This document shows, piece by piece, positions 1-14,200 of a stretch of DNA of 64,000 nucleotides; position 1 is the stretch's first letter, and each line of letters begins with the position of its first letter. Under the pieces are notes generated by a model. The model searched no databases, was not told the DNA's origin, and worked only from the letters and a program-made list of their open reading frames with translations. The DNA is from Marisa cornuarietis (Eukaryota; Mollusca; Gastropoda; Architaenioglossa; Ampullariidae), in contig SMMW01000020.1 in NCBI GenBank assembly GCA_004794655.1, forward strand, positions 1,345,001 through 1,409,000. Reading direction: 5' to 3'. A program made the translations under genes and the position numbers.

Positions 1-15
1 TTTGCTCTTTTTACT

Positions 16-150
16 TCATGTACTGACCTATCTTGTGTACACAGCTCTAAAATGTTTATCTCATGTACAGACCTTTCACCTGTACACAGCTCTAAAATGT
101 TTATCTCATGTACAGACCTTTCACCTGTACACAGCTCTAAAATGTTTATC
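16..150. repeat. 45-bp tandem repeat, three copies
   Basis: Copies begin near 16, 61 and 106, each starting TCATGTAC and containing TGTACACAGCTCTAAAATG. The array may continue beyond the window edge. No coding potential is seen. Confidence 0.85.
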
Positions 151-341
151 TCACGCAGTGTTGTAGATCCTAGTTGTGTGCGCTTTTCCTAACGTTTCTG
201 TCTACATAATCGCATTATAACTTGTAATCATACTGTTATATTCTGGAAACCTAATACACGATTACAACTCATGATTAATACCCCGGGGGCTGTGTTGACT
301 TTCCGCAGCCCTGCGGCGTCCGTGTAGCAAATGACATCACA

Positions 342-386
342 CGTACCCGTACCCGTACCCGTACCCGTACCCGTACCCGTACCCGT
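342..386. repeat. CCCGTA hexanucleotide microsatellite
   Basis: About seven and a half perfect copies of the hexamer GTACCC. The unit resembles a telomere-like hexamer only in length and is not the TTAGGG repeat of animals. Confidence 0.9.
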
Positions 387-827
387 CTTGCCCAAACGTC
401 GTGGATCTCAAACTCTCTCATTTCTGGTTGTGTTATTATATTTATTTGTATTGTTTATAAAGTAAGTTATTTTCTGTTCTAACTTATTAGTTATTTACCT
501 CAGTGCCTAACATGTTTGTTTGAAAGTTAAGTATGTTATTACATATTAAAGTTATTGTCTTGTTCTAAGTGTGGCCATGCTGCCTTACGCTTTGCTTACG
601 ACCAGGAATTAAAAGGATGTTAAATATTAATTCTTGTCAGGGTTTGACTGTGTATTTTGTTGTCTTTCCCTACCCTACTCAATATTATTTATGTAAACCC
701 TGATATTCGAGGGTTTGCTAACATGTTTGTATTTGTTTAGGATGTTATTATCTTCGCCATTTTCTGTCAGCTCTATGGGCGTGTGATTGGAATGCTAGGT
801 TTACGACCTGTGCTACGTGTTAGGATG

Positions 828-905
828 ATACAATACAATACAGTTTTATTTATCCCCAAGGGTATATTCCAGTTATTCCTTGTACAACAGTCCTTGTAGG
901 GTAGG
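828..905 (-). mobile_element. LINE 3' end with TATTG-type tail
   Basis: Read on the minus strand, the segment ends AATAAA, a short spacer, then repeated TATTG. The same kind of tail closes the segments at 20333-20850 (plus) and 33820-34025 (plus). No coding part is visible here, so this is probably a short 3' fragment. Confidence 0.4.
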
Positions 906-2662
906 TTGTACCACATCCCCTTCTAGCCTCATTCTACCTGCTGTGGACTGGCTGGACCTTTTTGACTTGTGAGAAAGAAGAGAATAGTTAGGCTGCTCAA
1001 CTGATTCCTTCTTTTGTTGGTGGCGATAGATATTTATACTTACTGGGTATTTATAATACGATTTGAAAGACAACAGTAACACGTCATAACTCGCCAATAT
1101 GTACACTGAACATTCAGAAGATGACATGTCCATTTCGGGTCGATGGAGAGGTACTAGCTATCGTTCATCGCACACACACACACACACACACACTATTAAA
1201 ATAAAAGCATTTTAAAAATAAGTGTGTTCAACAACTGCGTGCTCATACTTACAGGAATACGAAGAAGAAAACGTTGCGAGTGAAGACAAGGGAGTTTTTA
1301 ATCTCATAACAATCTTTCAATAGGAAGACATGGTGCTAACGACAAGAATAATGAAAGCAATATGGAAACAGTAACTGCGTGAACAGTAAATAAAAGCAAA
1401 TCTTGTAGAAAAAACAAGAAAACAGGGTTAGTAACTTGATTAGAGTATATACAGTATTTGCACTAAAGGAATACTGCGAATATTTTCAGCTTTGGCTTGA
1501 AGAGACAAGTCTGTGTATTTTTCTTTGGTGTGGTCAGCTTGAATAACTGAGCTCTTTATGAAACTGGAAGTGATTTCTGATTGTATTTCTGATGAAAAGA
1601 GGCATGTAAGACTAGCAGAGAAGAGGACAAAATGGAAAGAAAGGGGAGATTATTTGGAGAATAAAATGATTGACTAGAACTACCTGGAACCTGTGCAAAA
1701 CTTGTTGAATCACAAGGTGAATGAATTGTTTGGTGAATCACTGAGACAAGGCTGAAACGAAACTCGTAAGGAGTACAGTTTCCTTCTCCCCACACCTGGT
1801 CATTTGTACTGTGAGATCAGTAAGGATGGGGACTGCCAGTGGGCTACTATACGACACAAACAGTCTACGAGTCGTATATGGGTAACACCTTGGAAACACA
1901 ACAATGGATTTAATACACACCCAAAGAGATGTATAAACCCATGCACACACGCACACACACACACACACGCGCGCGCATATAAAGCTATTTAAAAATTTAA
2001 AAAATGTTTAAAGCGTTTTGAAAATTATATCTGTGTGAAGATATAACCTGATATAACAACCTACATTTCTCAGGTTCTTGCAGTTTTCAAGCAGTAATTT
2101 AAATAAGTAAATCATATGAAACATATACATCACCGGGCTTTGTACAGGACTGCGAATAGTATCACCGGGCTTTATACAGATATACGGATGATATCACATG
2201 ACTTACACCCAACCTGGGGAAGACTAGTGATCTTCCTCTTATCGATTGTCGTTCTAACAAAATCCCCGTTTAGGAGAGGGCAAGGTGGATTGGAACTCTG
2301 GCCTTTATCGCTGGGTATACATCGAGCACACGGTGAAATCTTGTCCTAGGAGAAATTTGTGCTTCATTCTTGGCTTTTCTGGCAGACGATACGTTTCTCG
2401 TCAAACAGGTTGAAAAAATAGCAAGTTGAATGGCACTTTAACAGAAAAGCAAGTTATGTAAGTACACAAACTGAACACACAACTCAAGAAATGTGTCCTA
2501 CACCAGTTCCCTCTCTATAGTAGAGGCTGTTGTCTCCATCGGTGTCGTGATAAGGTGACGTGAAAGAAAAAATCCAGAAAGTAGGGATATCACAAGAATT
2601 GAAATTTTCAGCAGTTCATTCAGCAGGCCAGGAATACGCAACGGTCTTCTTATTTCTTCAAA

Positions 2663-2704
2663 TTTATTTGAGTGACTAATTAATATTTATAATCTTCATT
2701 TATT
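2663..2704 (-). promoter_or_regulatory. Candidate polyadenylation signals, STRA6-like gene
   Basis: Two AATAAA hexamers occur on the minus strand at 2704-2699 and 2668-2663, about 165 and 200 nt past the stop codon at 2869. Either would give a normal 3' UTR. Use is inferred. Confidence 0.4.
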
Positions 2705-2868
2705 CATTGTCTATGAATTTTACTGGAATTCTCTACATACGTCGAACAGATCAGCACCAACGTCGATGGTGCGAAGAATTTCAATGTATCATTTTGCTCA
2801 AGATTGCTCTATGATTTTGTTTGAGCTCCTCGTTTATCTCCCTTTACTTTTCTCCCACTTCCGTTGAC

Positions 2869-3146
2869 CTACACTTGTTCATGTTTTCTGTTCTCCACTT
2901 GTTTTCTAGCTTCGGCGTCCTTATCGCTGGGCAAGTCTTTTGCCTGCACGATCTGCTCGGCCAGTTTGTCGAGGTCGATGTTGGCCTGGTTGTCGGAGAT
3001 GGGGATGTGAACGCCCAGCTCGCGCGCCTGACGGAGCAGCTGCATGAAGCCCTTGCGCATGACGCGCAGCTCCGGGTTGTGCAGCAGGGTGTAGGTCACG
3101 TGCCAGTTGGAGCGAGCCTTCATGCTGCGGCGCCGAGTGTCCTCCC
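2869..3146 (-). CDS. STRA6: STRA6-like exon 17 (C-terminus and stop)
   Basis: Encodes MKARSNWHVTYTLLHNPELR and a charged tail of about 90 residues, stop at 2871-2869. Vertebrate STRA6 has the same YTLLHNP motif near its end. Acceptor is CTCGTTGCAG. The exon is clearly GC-richer than the introns. Confidence 0.88.
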
Positions 3147-5738
3147 CTGCAACGAGTAAAGATCTTTCATGCTACCATCTCAGGTCTGCGGTTCGAGTTC
3201 TTAGCGGCCACGTGTGCTACCCACCTGCTCTGAGCCTCATATGTGACCCACCTGCTCTCTTACACTACTACTTACACTAGGGCCCTGTAAGCTATCACAT
3301 TTCCTAGCGCACTCGGGGTACCTCACTTTGTATACTGACAATACATTCAGTGTGCTCGGCGATTTAAAAACAAAGCTTTCCTCGATATTAATAGAATTAG
3401 CCATAAATACCAGCAATACGAATTAAAAATGAAGTTAGAATATATCTCTTTACATATATATATATATATATGTCAATGTCCGAGATTATTATCCGAGGTA
3501 GGCTACTTGTAAGTGGCCCATCCTACATTTAGTGTCATCTTATATAATTATGTGCTCGTGTGTGGTTTGGATGAGTGGGTGGGCGTGCATATCTCTCCTT
3601 TTTAAAAGGTCAGCGAGAAGAAGAAAATGGAAGAAAATCAGACACACGAATAGACAGAGAGAACTTACCTCCTCTACCTTCCTATTTATCTAGAGGAGCG
3701 GATGGTTAGAGGAACATGAGCGAGCCGGTTCGATACCCGTGTGGCGCAGCAAAATTTCTCCAGTGGTTGGGGAAGGTAAGACAGCGAAGGAGGTGAGATT
3801 AGCACCACCCTCACAAAAATAGCTGACCCCGAGAAAAGTGCTAACACCTCATTCTTATCGACTGGGGGGTTAGGGGACTGCCTTTAATTACCTATCGATC
3901 TCAAGCTGTTTCAAAAGTACTAGTCTAGACCTTTTCACGGGTAACACCCTACCGGGTTGCAGTCTTTAGCTTCGAGGGGTTGGTGGGGATAGTGCTTCGT
4001 ACCCAAGACCTGCTGGTTTCTTGTGTAGATAGGTAGATAGTGTTGTTCGGTATTGGAACGATGGTCGATGGATGGGACTAAGTTAATGACTAGGTGAAGC
4101 ATCGTTTTGGTTACTTTGACGGTAAGTGCGGAGAGGTTTAGGTGATGAAAGTGTACAGGTAGGGAGACCTAAGAGGGCATGCTGGGAATTCGTTTTGTTG
4201 TTGTTTTTTGTTTTTTCGTCTGTGTTGGTTTTTTTTTTTTTTTTTTTTTTGGAGAACCGGGGTATAGCGCGATGTAGGAGTATGGGATGAAGTTACCGTT
4301 GAGGCTTGCTTTGCGACAACTGGCGCTAACTGCCGTCCTGCCATTGTCTGAGAGAATGGACCGTGCGATGTGCGGTCAGCTGTGTCCAACAAGTGGGCGT
4401 AAGGAAGAAATTTTGTTTGCTGGCGCCAGTTTTGTGAGTTAAAACGTGGGTGGTGCTGGATTCTTGGCTTATATATATATATCGTTTCCCTATTCCCGTT
4501 GGGGGCTAAGATTATTTCTTTCTGTCGAGGTTCGTGCATATTCCGGGCGGCCCGGTAGCACAATGGTTGACGCCGGTCACCAATGCAGTGAGGGTTGGTT
4601 GTCCTGGATTCAGATCTCGTCTCGGGCACGTTGTTCTTTCTCTACATGTGGCATCTGTTTACAGGGCTGACTGCCTTGCCGTGATATAGTCTTAGTTGCT
4701 GGCTCGGTGTAAAACATCAATCCCCACCCATCCCTCGTGCATCTTCCGGGTAGTTATCTCCCCTGATGTGATACTAACGGCCGCGACAGTGTGGGGTGGC
4801 ACACTCCAGGTGTGAGGAGGGTGACAGACGAGTTTGCTGGCTTTTTATAAGAACTGATTAAATCCGTTTTATCATCAACGGATGACGAGAGGTGTGGGTG
4901 GCCAGGTGTGCACTCACTTTGACTTCTAACGCTGAGGTCGTCTAGGCTCATGTTGAGCAGCAGCTCTGCATTGGAATAGGCGTTGGACTGGTTGATCTGT
5001 CTTTGTTTTGCTGTCTCCCACATGTGAATGACCAGTCGTGTGAAGACGATGACCACAGGGTGAGTGTGTGCACACTCTATGTGCATGAAGCCCCGGTAAG
5101 CAGAGAAACCTGCAGACATAAAACTCGCACATGATGAGAAGGCTACTTAAAGCTACTGAACTCCTGTCACAAGCTGTATACTTCCAGGGAAGTTCAAGAC
5201 CCCCTTGTTCTCGTGAAAGGACTGAGGATTACATTGTCACAGGCTCGGAGGGAAAGACAGTGCGGTGCATAGCCCTGCTACCCGTACAACTGGCAACATG
5301 TACCTGGATCGAAAAATTCGAACTTTCTGGGCAACGTGCTGTTGTCAAGGCGACCGAGAAAAGCGATGCCGAGAACAATAGCTTTGACTATCCTCAGAAG
5401 ACAGGAGACGAGACCCAAGAAGATATTGTAGAAGAACATGAAGTAGGTGAAGATGAAGTAACAAAATCTGAAAGAAATTAAGCAAGTGAAAGTACATGAC
5501 ATAAAGTTGGTTAAGTCACCAAAAGCTAAATGTCTACATTCTAGAGTTTTCTGCCTGCCACTGTAATATTCCTTCATATTTCCATTTATTTCTTTTGTTC
5601 CAAAAAACGTTCCGTCAAGAATGTTTCCCCTAAAGATGAACTCATAGCAGTTATTAATTTTCAGTTATTCATTTATTGACTGGCTGTCTGACTAATTAAG
5701 TCCTTTAACAATTTTTGGTACAATCGTACAATAGGTCA

Positions 5739-5769
<31 letters not shown>

Positions 5770-8042
5770 CGTGGCTATGAGACAAAGCTTGACTGATTAA
5801 GCTAATTTATACAAGTACCTGTTATCCAGTGCTAGGTGTAAACCTCTATTTTGCAAGAAGACGAACTTGGCGAGTAGTTTTTGTGTCACCATGAGCACCA
5901 CTGTTACTAGAACGATTGGCCTAAGATAAGGAGAGGAAACAATCGTCTGTAAGAATGTGTTTTGACTATCTTCCTTTAATTTTATGGAACTAAAGGAGTG
6001 AAAGTTCTAGAACAGTGGGACTACAGAGGTGAAAGCCCTGGACTGGTGGGGCTGCAGGTGTGAAATCCGTAGGGTGATGGAGGTCAAGATACAGAAGAAG
6101 TTTTTTTTCAAGTTTCTCAAGTTTCTGATGTTGGAGACCAGTTTCTAATCATAGTCGTTGTGTCAGTTCAGTGAGGATAAGGAAAAGATAAACTCTGCTT
6201 TGATTTGAACATTGTTTGTGTGTTGTATACCAGGCCTGGACAATGGTTCATCAGAAGTTGAGAAGGTCTTTACTGCATTTTTTTCCTGTTATACACTTCG
6301 TGGCCCTGGTCTCTGGGTAAGTATACTAACCAAACATCTTCAAATAGGTTCGCTAGCCTAAACTGTTCCCAGTAAGTATGACTGCACTAACATCATGTTA
6401 TTCTAAATAAACTGACTAGCCAAATGTCGTCTGATTCAATGTACTAACAAAATATATGCCAAGCAATAAGACTTACCAAATGTATTCCAAAGCGATTAAT
6501 ATCAACTCCGAATAACCCCACATTAGCACGTGGATGAGAATACCCAGGGCAAAACAGATCAGTCCCAGAATGGCAAACTGGATTAAGAATGCTAAGCGAA
6601 GAAAGGAAAGGATGATGTTACAGTTCAAGGCAAACATATGACAGTAAACACACATAATTTGTGTAAATAAATAATTAATAAACTCAAACAGCACGAGATG
6701 TTGTTGTAAATATCGTTCACACCTCATCCAAACCAGTGCATGTGAATCCGTGTGAACATTCAATAACTTTCAGGATGTAAGAAGACCTTTCATAAGAAGA
6801 CCTAATATTGAAGACTGAGATGTCTAATAAACAATGACGAATCTTTTGTTTACCTTCAGGTGTTTTATGTTGTGCACATTGAACACAAGTTCGCACCGCT
6901 CTCTCGGCATGTTTTTACTGGCAAATTATTTGTCAATAAGCATCAACGGCTAGATTTTGATGAGGGTGGCTTCTTTCTTCCTCTCATCTTGACTATTGTT
7001 TCCCCTCTACAACGCTCAGCCTTCCCATTACATATTTAGAACACCAATTTGTACTTATCACTTGGCTAACAGGTATTGCTGATTGGTCGAGAAAGAGAGA
7101 GTAGAGTTTCATATCTGATATATATATATATAGAAAGATAGAAAGATATATATATATATATATATACATAGAGAGAGAAGAGTATTCTTACAGAATAGAG
7201 AATGGCATGGTCTAGTTATAGGGGAAGCCAATCTTTCTCCTTTTCATAACCAGGCTTCGAACCATCCTCAGTTTGCGAGCGGTTCAGCGCACAAATTATC
7301 ACATCATGGATTCTTTCCAATAGAAGATTAAGGACAAAGATAAATTGAAACTCACCCCAAACGATGTAGGCAACTTGAAATCCTCCGTACTTGATACTGT
7401 TTATCTGTATGATGATCAAGTTTCTTTATGAAAATGAAATGAATTCTGTTAACGAACTAGTTTTTCTTAACATGAAACTCGACTTTCACTGGTAGGAATG
7501 CAACTGTTTGAAACTCTGTTGAGAAGTAGAGATGAACATTTTCTCTCAGTTGTTGTGACTGAGATACACTAACTGTTAAGTATGTTAGTAGGAACCTCAT
7601 ATGTACACGAACGGACGAATGAAGATAGAAAGAGTGTGTGAGAGAGTGAGAGAGAGAGAGAGAGGGGGGAGACGAGAATGAAACCAGAGACTAATTTGAC
7701 AGAAATAAAACCAAGCTGACATACGCAGTAGTTAACATAGCTGCCGGGTTCCGGCGGTGGGATGTGGGTATGATCTCCTCTGTACAGTGCAAGAAGATTG
7801 GTTCTGCACATCGCAAACACAAACGAAAATAAAACACGATCACTATTGACAACAATAACAACAATTTTCAACCAAATCGTTTCATACTAATTTTTACAAA
7901 TAAACAGAATAATAATAATAATAATAATAAAAACTACAATAACAATAATAATCTGGCAATAACCAGTTTTGTGCTGAATGGGTCTCTTTGATTGTGTATG
8001 CGTGCGTGCACGCGTGTTTTTATGTTTGTTCAATCATGTGTG

Positions 8043-8089
<47 letters not shown>

Positions 8090-8237
8090 GAGGGGATCTT
8101 AGTGTATGTGAGTGTGTGTGATCTACAGTATGTGTTGTTGGGGGTACAGAGATTATGTGTGTGATGTGTAGTGTATGTGTGTGGTGTGTAGTATGAGCGC
8201 TTGGTATGTAGATGATGAGAATGTGTGTGTGTGTGTA

Positions 8238-8286
<49 letters not shown>

Positions 8287-11200
8287 AGGGGGTAGGAGCG
8301 TGGGCAATAACACAGTACCTGTAGCTGCTGAGTGAGTGAAGAACATTGAGCAGACTAAGCAGTAAAGCAAGTGACAAGGCCACTATTATGGAAACTGAAA
8401 TCAGATCATCATCATCATCATCATCATCATGGACAGTTTTTTTTCCTTTTTGTCATCAATGGCAGCAACAGGTACAGCACAGACATAAGTACATCATACC
8501 TAGCTTCGATACTACGAATAGGTTAAGCGAGGATGGACAGTGACATTTCTATCAAAAATACAGGTTCAAGAGGAGGGAAGAAGAAAGACAACAGAGGCGA
8601 AAGGAGAACAAATAAAACGCTAGACATACGCACGAATATAGTACGCACACACGCACACGCACACACACACACACATACACACACGTGTCGCACTTACCCT
8701 TTAGGATGTATATAAAGTACCACACAAACAACAGGATCACTCGCACTATTTTGGTCAGGCCATCTTCATCTTCTTTTTCCTTCCAGCCAAGACCTTCATC
8801 TACGTTGTTCCACAGAAGCTCACTGACACGGTCGAGGTCTGCGGGTATCTCCACGTACAACTGAAACGCCAGCTGCCAAAAATAAAAATAAATAAAAACC
8901 CCGCGGTCATTGTACAATCCGTGGTTATTGTGTCATCCAGAACTCAGAATGAAGACTGATGTACGATAATGGGCCTGTTGTACATGGCAGCAATGAATGT
9001 CATTATTTCATCGAGGCTATAGCTTGTTGTAGATGTCAACTATGTAGCTACCGATGTGGTTGCTTGTGTAAGTTTTAAATATGTTTGTATATATTCTTTT
9101 GTATGTCCTGACACATGCGACATGTATAAATATCTACTGTTTTTTATAAATAAGAAAAATAACTAACGATGTAGAGGACGATCATCCCCACCAGCATAAC
9201 TGACAGCACTCGAGCTGGGTAGCGGAAACCTTCAGAACATAGACAAACGATTATGCGATCATTTTATGAGAAGTGGAAGAGTAAAGAAAGAGGCATGAAG
9301 TTTTACAGGTGTACTTTGACCACGAAGCTGATTTATTGGGTTTAGAGCCTTCTAAATAGTAATACTAATATAGCTACATATAGTTCAGGAACATATTAGT
9401 ATATAGGACAGCTAACTATAGTACAGCTACATATAGTACAGCTACATATTAGTATATAGTATAGCTATATAGTAGTATATACCTATAGTACAGCTACATA
9501 TTAGTATATAGTACAGCTACATATAGTACAGCTATATATTAGTATATAGTAAAGCTATATATTAGTATATAGTAAAGCTACCTATAGTACAGCTACATCT
9601 TAGTGTATAGTACAGCTACCTATAGTTCAGCTACATATTTGTATATAGTACAGCTATATATTAGTATATAGTACAGCTACCTATAGTACAGCTACATATT
9701 AGTATATAGTACAGCTACCTATAGTACAGCTACATATTAGTATATAGTACAGCTATATATTCGTATATAGTACAGGTACCTAAAGTACAGCTACCTATAG
9801 TACAGCTACATATTAGTATATAGTACAGCTATATAGTAGTATATACCTATAGTACAGCTACATATTAGTATATAGTACAGCTACCTATAGTACAGCTACA
9901 TATTAGTATATAGTACAGCTATATATTAGTATATAGTACAGCTACCTATAGTACAGCTACATTTTAGTATACAGTACAGCTACCTATAGTACAGCTACTT
10001 ATAGTGCAGCTACATATAGTAGAGCTACATATTAGTGTACAGTACAGCTACCTAAAGTACAGCTACATATAATGCAGCTTCATATAGTACAGCGACTTAT
10101 TAGTATATGGTATAGCTACTTATAGTGCACTACATATAGTATAGCTACACACTAGTATATAGTACAGCTATATATAGTACAGCTACATATCACTACATAG
10201 TATAGCTACATATAGTGCAGCTTCATATAGTACAGCTACAAATTAGCATACAGTACAGCTACCTATAGTATAGCTACTTATAGTGCAGCTACATATAGTA
10301 CACCTATATTAGTATATAGTACAGCTACCTATAGTGCAACTACATATAGTACAGATATAGTAGGATATCGTACAGCTACCAATAATACAGCTACATATTA
10401 GTACATAATAGAGCTACATATAGCGCAGCTCCATATAGTACAGCTGCATATTAGTATATAGTATTGCTATTTGTAATACAGCTACCTATAGTACAGCTAC
10501 TTATAGTGCAGCTACATATACTACAGCTATATTAGTATATAGTACAGCTACCTATAGTACAGCAATATTAGTACATAGTAGAGCTACATATATTGCAGCT
10601 TCATATAGTACAGCTACATATTATTATATAGTATAGCTATTTATAATATAGCTACCTATAGTACAGCTACGTATAGTGCAGCTACATATAGTACAGCTCA
10701 ATATCAGCATATAGGTCAGCTACTTATATTAAACTTATATATTACTATATAGTACGGCTTCATATAGTAAAGCTATATATTACTATATAGTACAGCTATA
10801 TATTAGTATAAAGTACAGCTTCATATAGTACAGCTACATATTAGTATATAGTACAGCTTCATACAGTACAGCTATATATTAGTATATAGTACAGTTACAT
10901 ATAGTACAGCTTCATGTAGTACAGCTATATATTAGTGTATAGTACAGTTACATATAGTACAGCTACATATAGTACAGCTATATATTAGTGTATAGTACAG
11001 TTACATATAGTACAGCTTCATACAGTACAGCTATATATTAAGGTATAGTACAGCTACATATAGTACAGCTACATATAGTACAGCTATATATTAAGGTATA
11101 GTACAGTTACATATAGTACAGTTACATATAGTACAGCTATATATTAGTATATAGTACAGTTACATATAGTACAGCTACATATTAGTATATAGTACAGTTA

Positions 11201-14200
11201 CATATAGTACAGCTTCATGTAGTACAGCTATATATTAGTGTAAAGTACAGTTACATATAGTACAGCTACATATAGTACAGCTATATATTAGTATACAGTA
11301 CAGTTACATATAGTACAGCTTCATACAGTACAGCTATATATTAGTATATAGTACAGTTACATATAGTACAGCTATATATTAGTGTATAGTACAGTTACAT
11401 ATAGTACAGCTACATATTAGTGTATAGTACAGCTACATATAGTACAGCTATATATTAGTGTATAGTACAGTTACATATAGTACAGCTACATATAGTACAG
11501 CTATATATTAGTATATAGTACAGCTTCATTAAGTACAGCTAAATATTAGTATTTACACTGTATTGTGGTGTTTACACATCTCAGGATACAAATATCGACA
11601 AATAACAGCAGTAAATATAAAGATCACGGGCATAAGTTATTAGTGGGCAGGAAGGAAAGTGGGAAAACAATCATCCCCTGTGTGCTGAGCTTACTGTTAT
11701 GTTCCAATGTACACCTGTGACAACCGTGACAATGAGAATCAAAATGACACTGTGTACAGCGTATGATCATTGTATTGCGTGATTATTACACTGTATTGTA
11801 TGATCACTCTACTGTATGATGTATTACACTGTATTGTATGATCACTCTACTGTATGATGTATTACACTGTATTGTATGATCATTGTACTGCATGATGTAT
11901 TACACTGTATTGTATGATCACTCTACTGTATGATGTATTACACTGTATTGTATGATCATTGTACTGCATGATGCATTACACTGTATTGTGTGATCACTCT
12001 ACTGTAAGATGTATTACACTGTATTGTGTGATCACTCTACTGTATGATGTATTACACTGTATTGTGTGATCACTCTACTGTATGATGTATTACACTGTAT
12101 GATGTATTACACTGTATTGTGTGATCACTCTACTGTATGATGTATTACACTGTATTGTGTGATCATTGTACAGCATGATGTATTACACTGTATTGTGTCA
12201 TAATTGTACTGCATGTTGCATTACACTGTAATGTGTGATCACTCTACTGTATGATGTATTACACTGTATTGTGTCATCACTCTACTGTATGATGTATTAC
12301 ACTGTATTGTGTCATCACTCTACTGTATGATGTATTACACTGTATTGTGTCATCAATCTACTGTATGATGTATTACACTGTATTGTGTGATCACTCTACT
12401 GTATGATGCATTACACTGTATTGTGTCATCAATCTACTGTATGATGTATTACACTGTATTGTGTCATCAATCTACTGTATGATGTATTACACTGTATTGT
12501 GTCATCAATCTACTGTATGATGCATTACACTGTATTGTGTCATCAATCTACTGTATGATGTATTACACTGTATTGTGTCATTAATCTACTGTATGATGTA
12601 TTACACTGTATTGTGTCATCAATCTACTGTATGATGTATTACACCGTATTGTGTGATCACTCTACTTTATGATGTATTACACTGTATTGTATGATCACTC
12701 TACTGCATGATGTATTACACTGTATTGTGTGATCACTCTACTGTATGATGTATTACACTGTATTGTATGATTATTTTACTGCCTGATGTATAACACTGTA
12801 TTGTGTCATCACTCTACTGTATGATGTATTACACTGTATTGTATGATTATTTTACTGCCTGATGTATTACACTGTATTGTGTCATCAATCTACTGTATGA
12901 TGTATTACACCGTATTGTGTGATCACTCTACTTTATGATGTATTACATTGTATAGTGTGATCATTGTACTGCCTAATGTATTACACTGTATTGTGTGATC
13001 ACTCTACTGTATGATGCAATACACTGTATTGTATGATTATTTTACTGCCTGATGTATAACACTGTATTGTGTCATCACTCTACTGTATGATGTATTACAC
13101 TGTATTGTATGATCATTTTACTGCCTGATGTATTACACTGTATTGTGTCATCACTCTACTGTATGATGTATTACACTGTATTGTATGATCACTCTACTGC
13201 ATGATGTATTACACTGTATTGTGTCATCACTCTACTGTATGATGTATTACACTGTATTGTATGATCACTCTACTGCATGATGTATTACACCGTATTGTGT
13301 GATCACTCTACTTTATGATGTATTACACTGTATTGTATGATCACTCTACTGCATGATGTATTACACTGTATTGTGTGATCACTCTACTGTATGATGTATT
13401 ACACTGTATTGTATGATCACTCTACTGCATGATGTATTACACTGTATTGTGTGATCACTCTACTTTATGATGTATTACACTGTATTGTATGATCACTCTA
13501 CTGCATGATGTATTACACTGTATTGTGTGATCACTCTACTGTATGATGTATTACACTGTATTGTATGATCACTCTACTGCATGATGTATTACACCGTATT
13601 GTGTGATCACTCTACTTTATGATGTATTACACTGTATTGTATGATCACTCTACTGCATGATGTATTACACTGTATTGTGTGATCACTCTACTGTATGATG
13701 TATTACACTGTATTGTATGATCACTCTACTGCATGATGTATTACACCGTATTGTGTGATCACTCTACTGTATGATGTATTACACTGGATTGTATGATCAC
13801 TCTACTGCATGATGTATTACACCGTATTGTGTGATCACTCTACTTTATGATGTATTACACTGTATTGTATGATCACTCTACTGCATGATGTATTACACCG
13901 TATTGTGTGATCACTCTACTTTATGATGTATTACACTGTATTGTATGATCATTGTACTGCATGATGTATTACACTGTATTGTGTGATCACTCTACTTTAT
14001 GATGTATTACACTGTATAATAATAATAATAATTCCTTTTATTTGCCAAGTGACACAGCACGAGGAACTTGACTTGATAATGGCCACATTTTACCAACAAT
14101 AACTCTACCAAACACACAGATATACGCACAGTAGACCCACTCCCATTCACACAATCACTCTCTTGCGTTCACTAGGTATGTCAGTGGTTGCGATCGAGCA

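Larger units (their letters stand above)
1..2662. other. Non-coding 3' flank of the STRA6-like gene
   Basis: No convincing exon is seen on either strand. The stretch holds a 45-bp repeat, a CCCGTA hexamer run, a LINE 3' tail, CA runs near 1171-1193 and 1944-1970, and otherwise AT-rich unique DNA. Confidence 0.5.

Noticed and set aside
342..386. Interstitial telomere repeat
   Set aside because: The hexamer is CCCGTA, not the TTAGGG/CCCTAA repeat of molluscs.
5131..5481. 116-aa plus-strand open frame
   Set aside because: It lies opposite exon 15 of the STRA6-like gene, whose minus-strand frame, splice sites and family motifs are clear.
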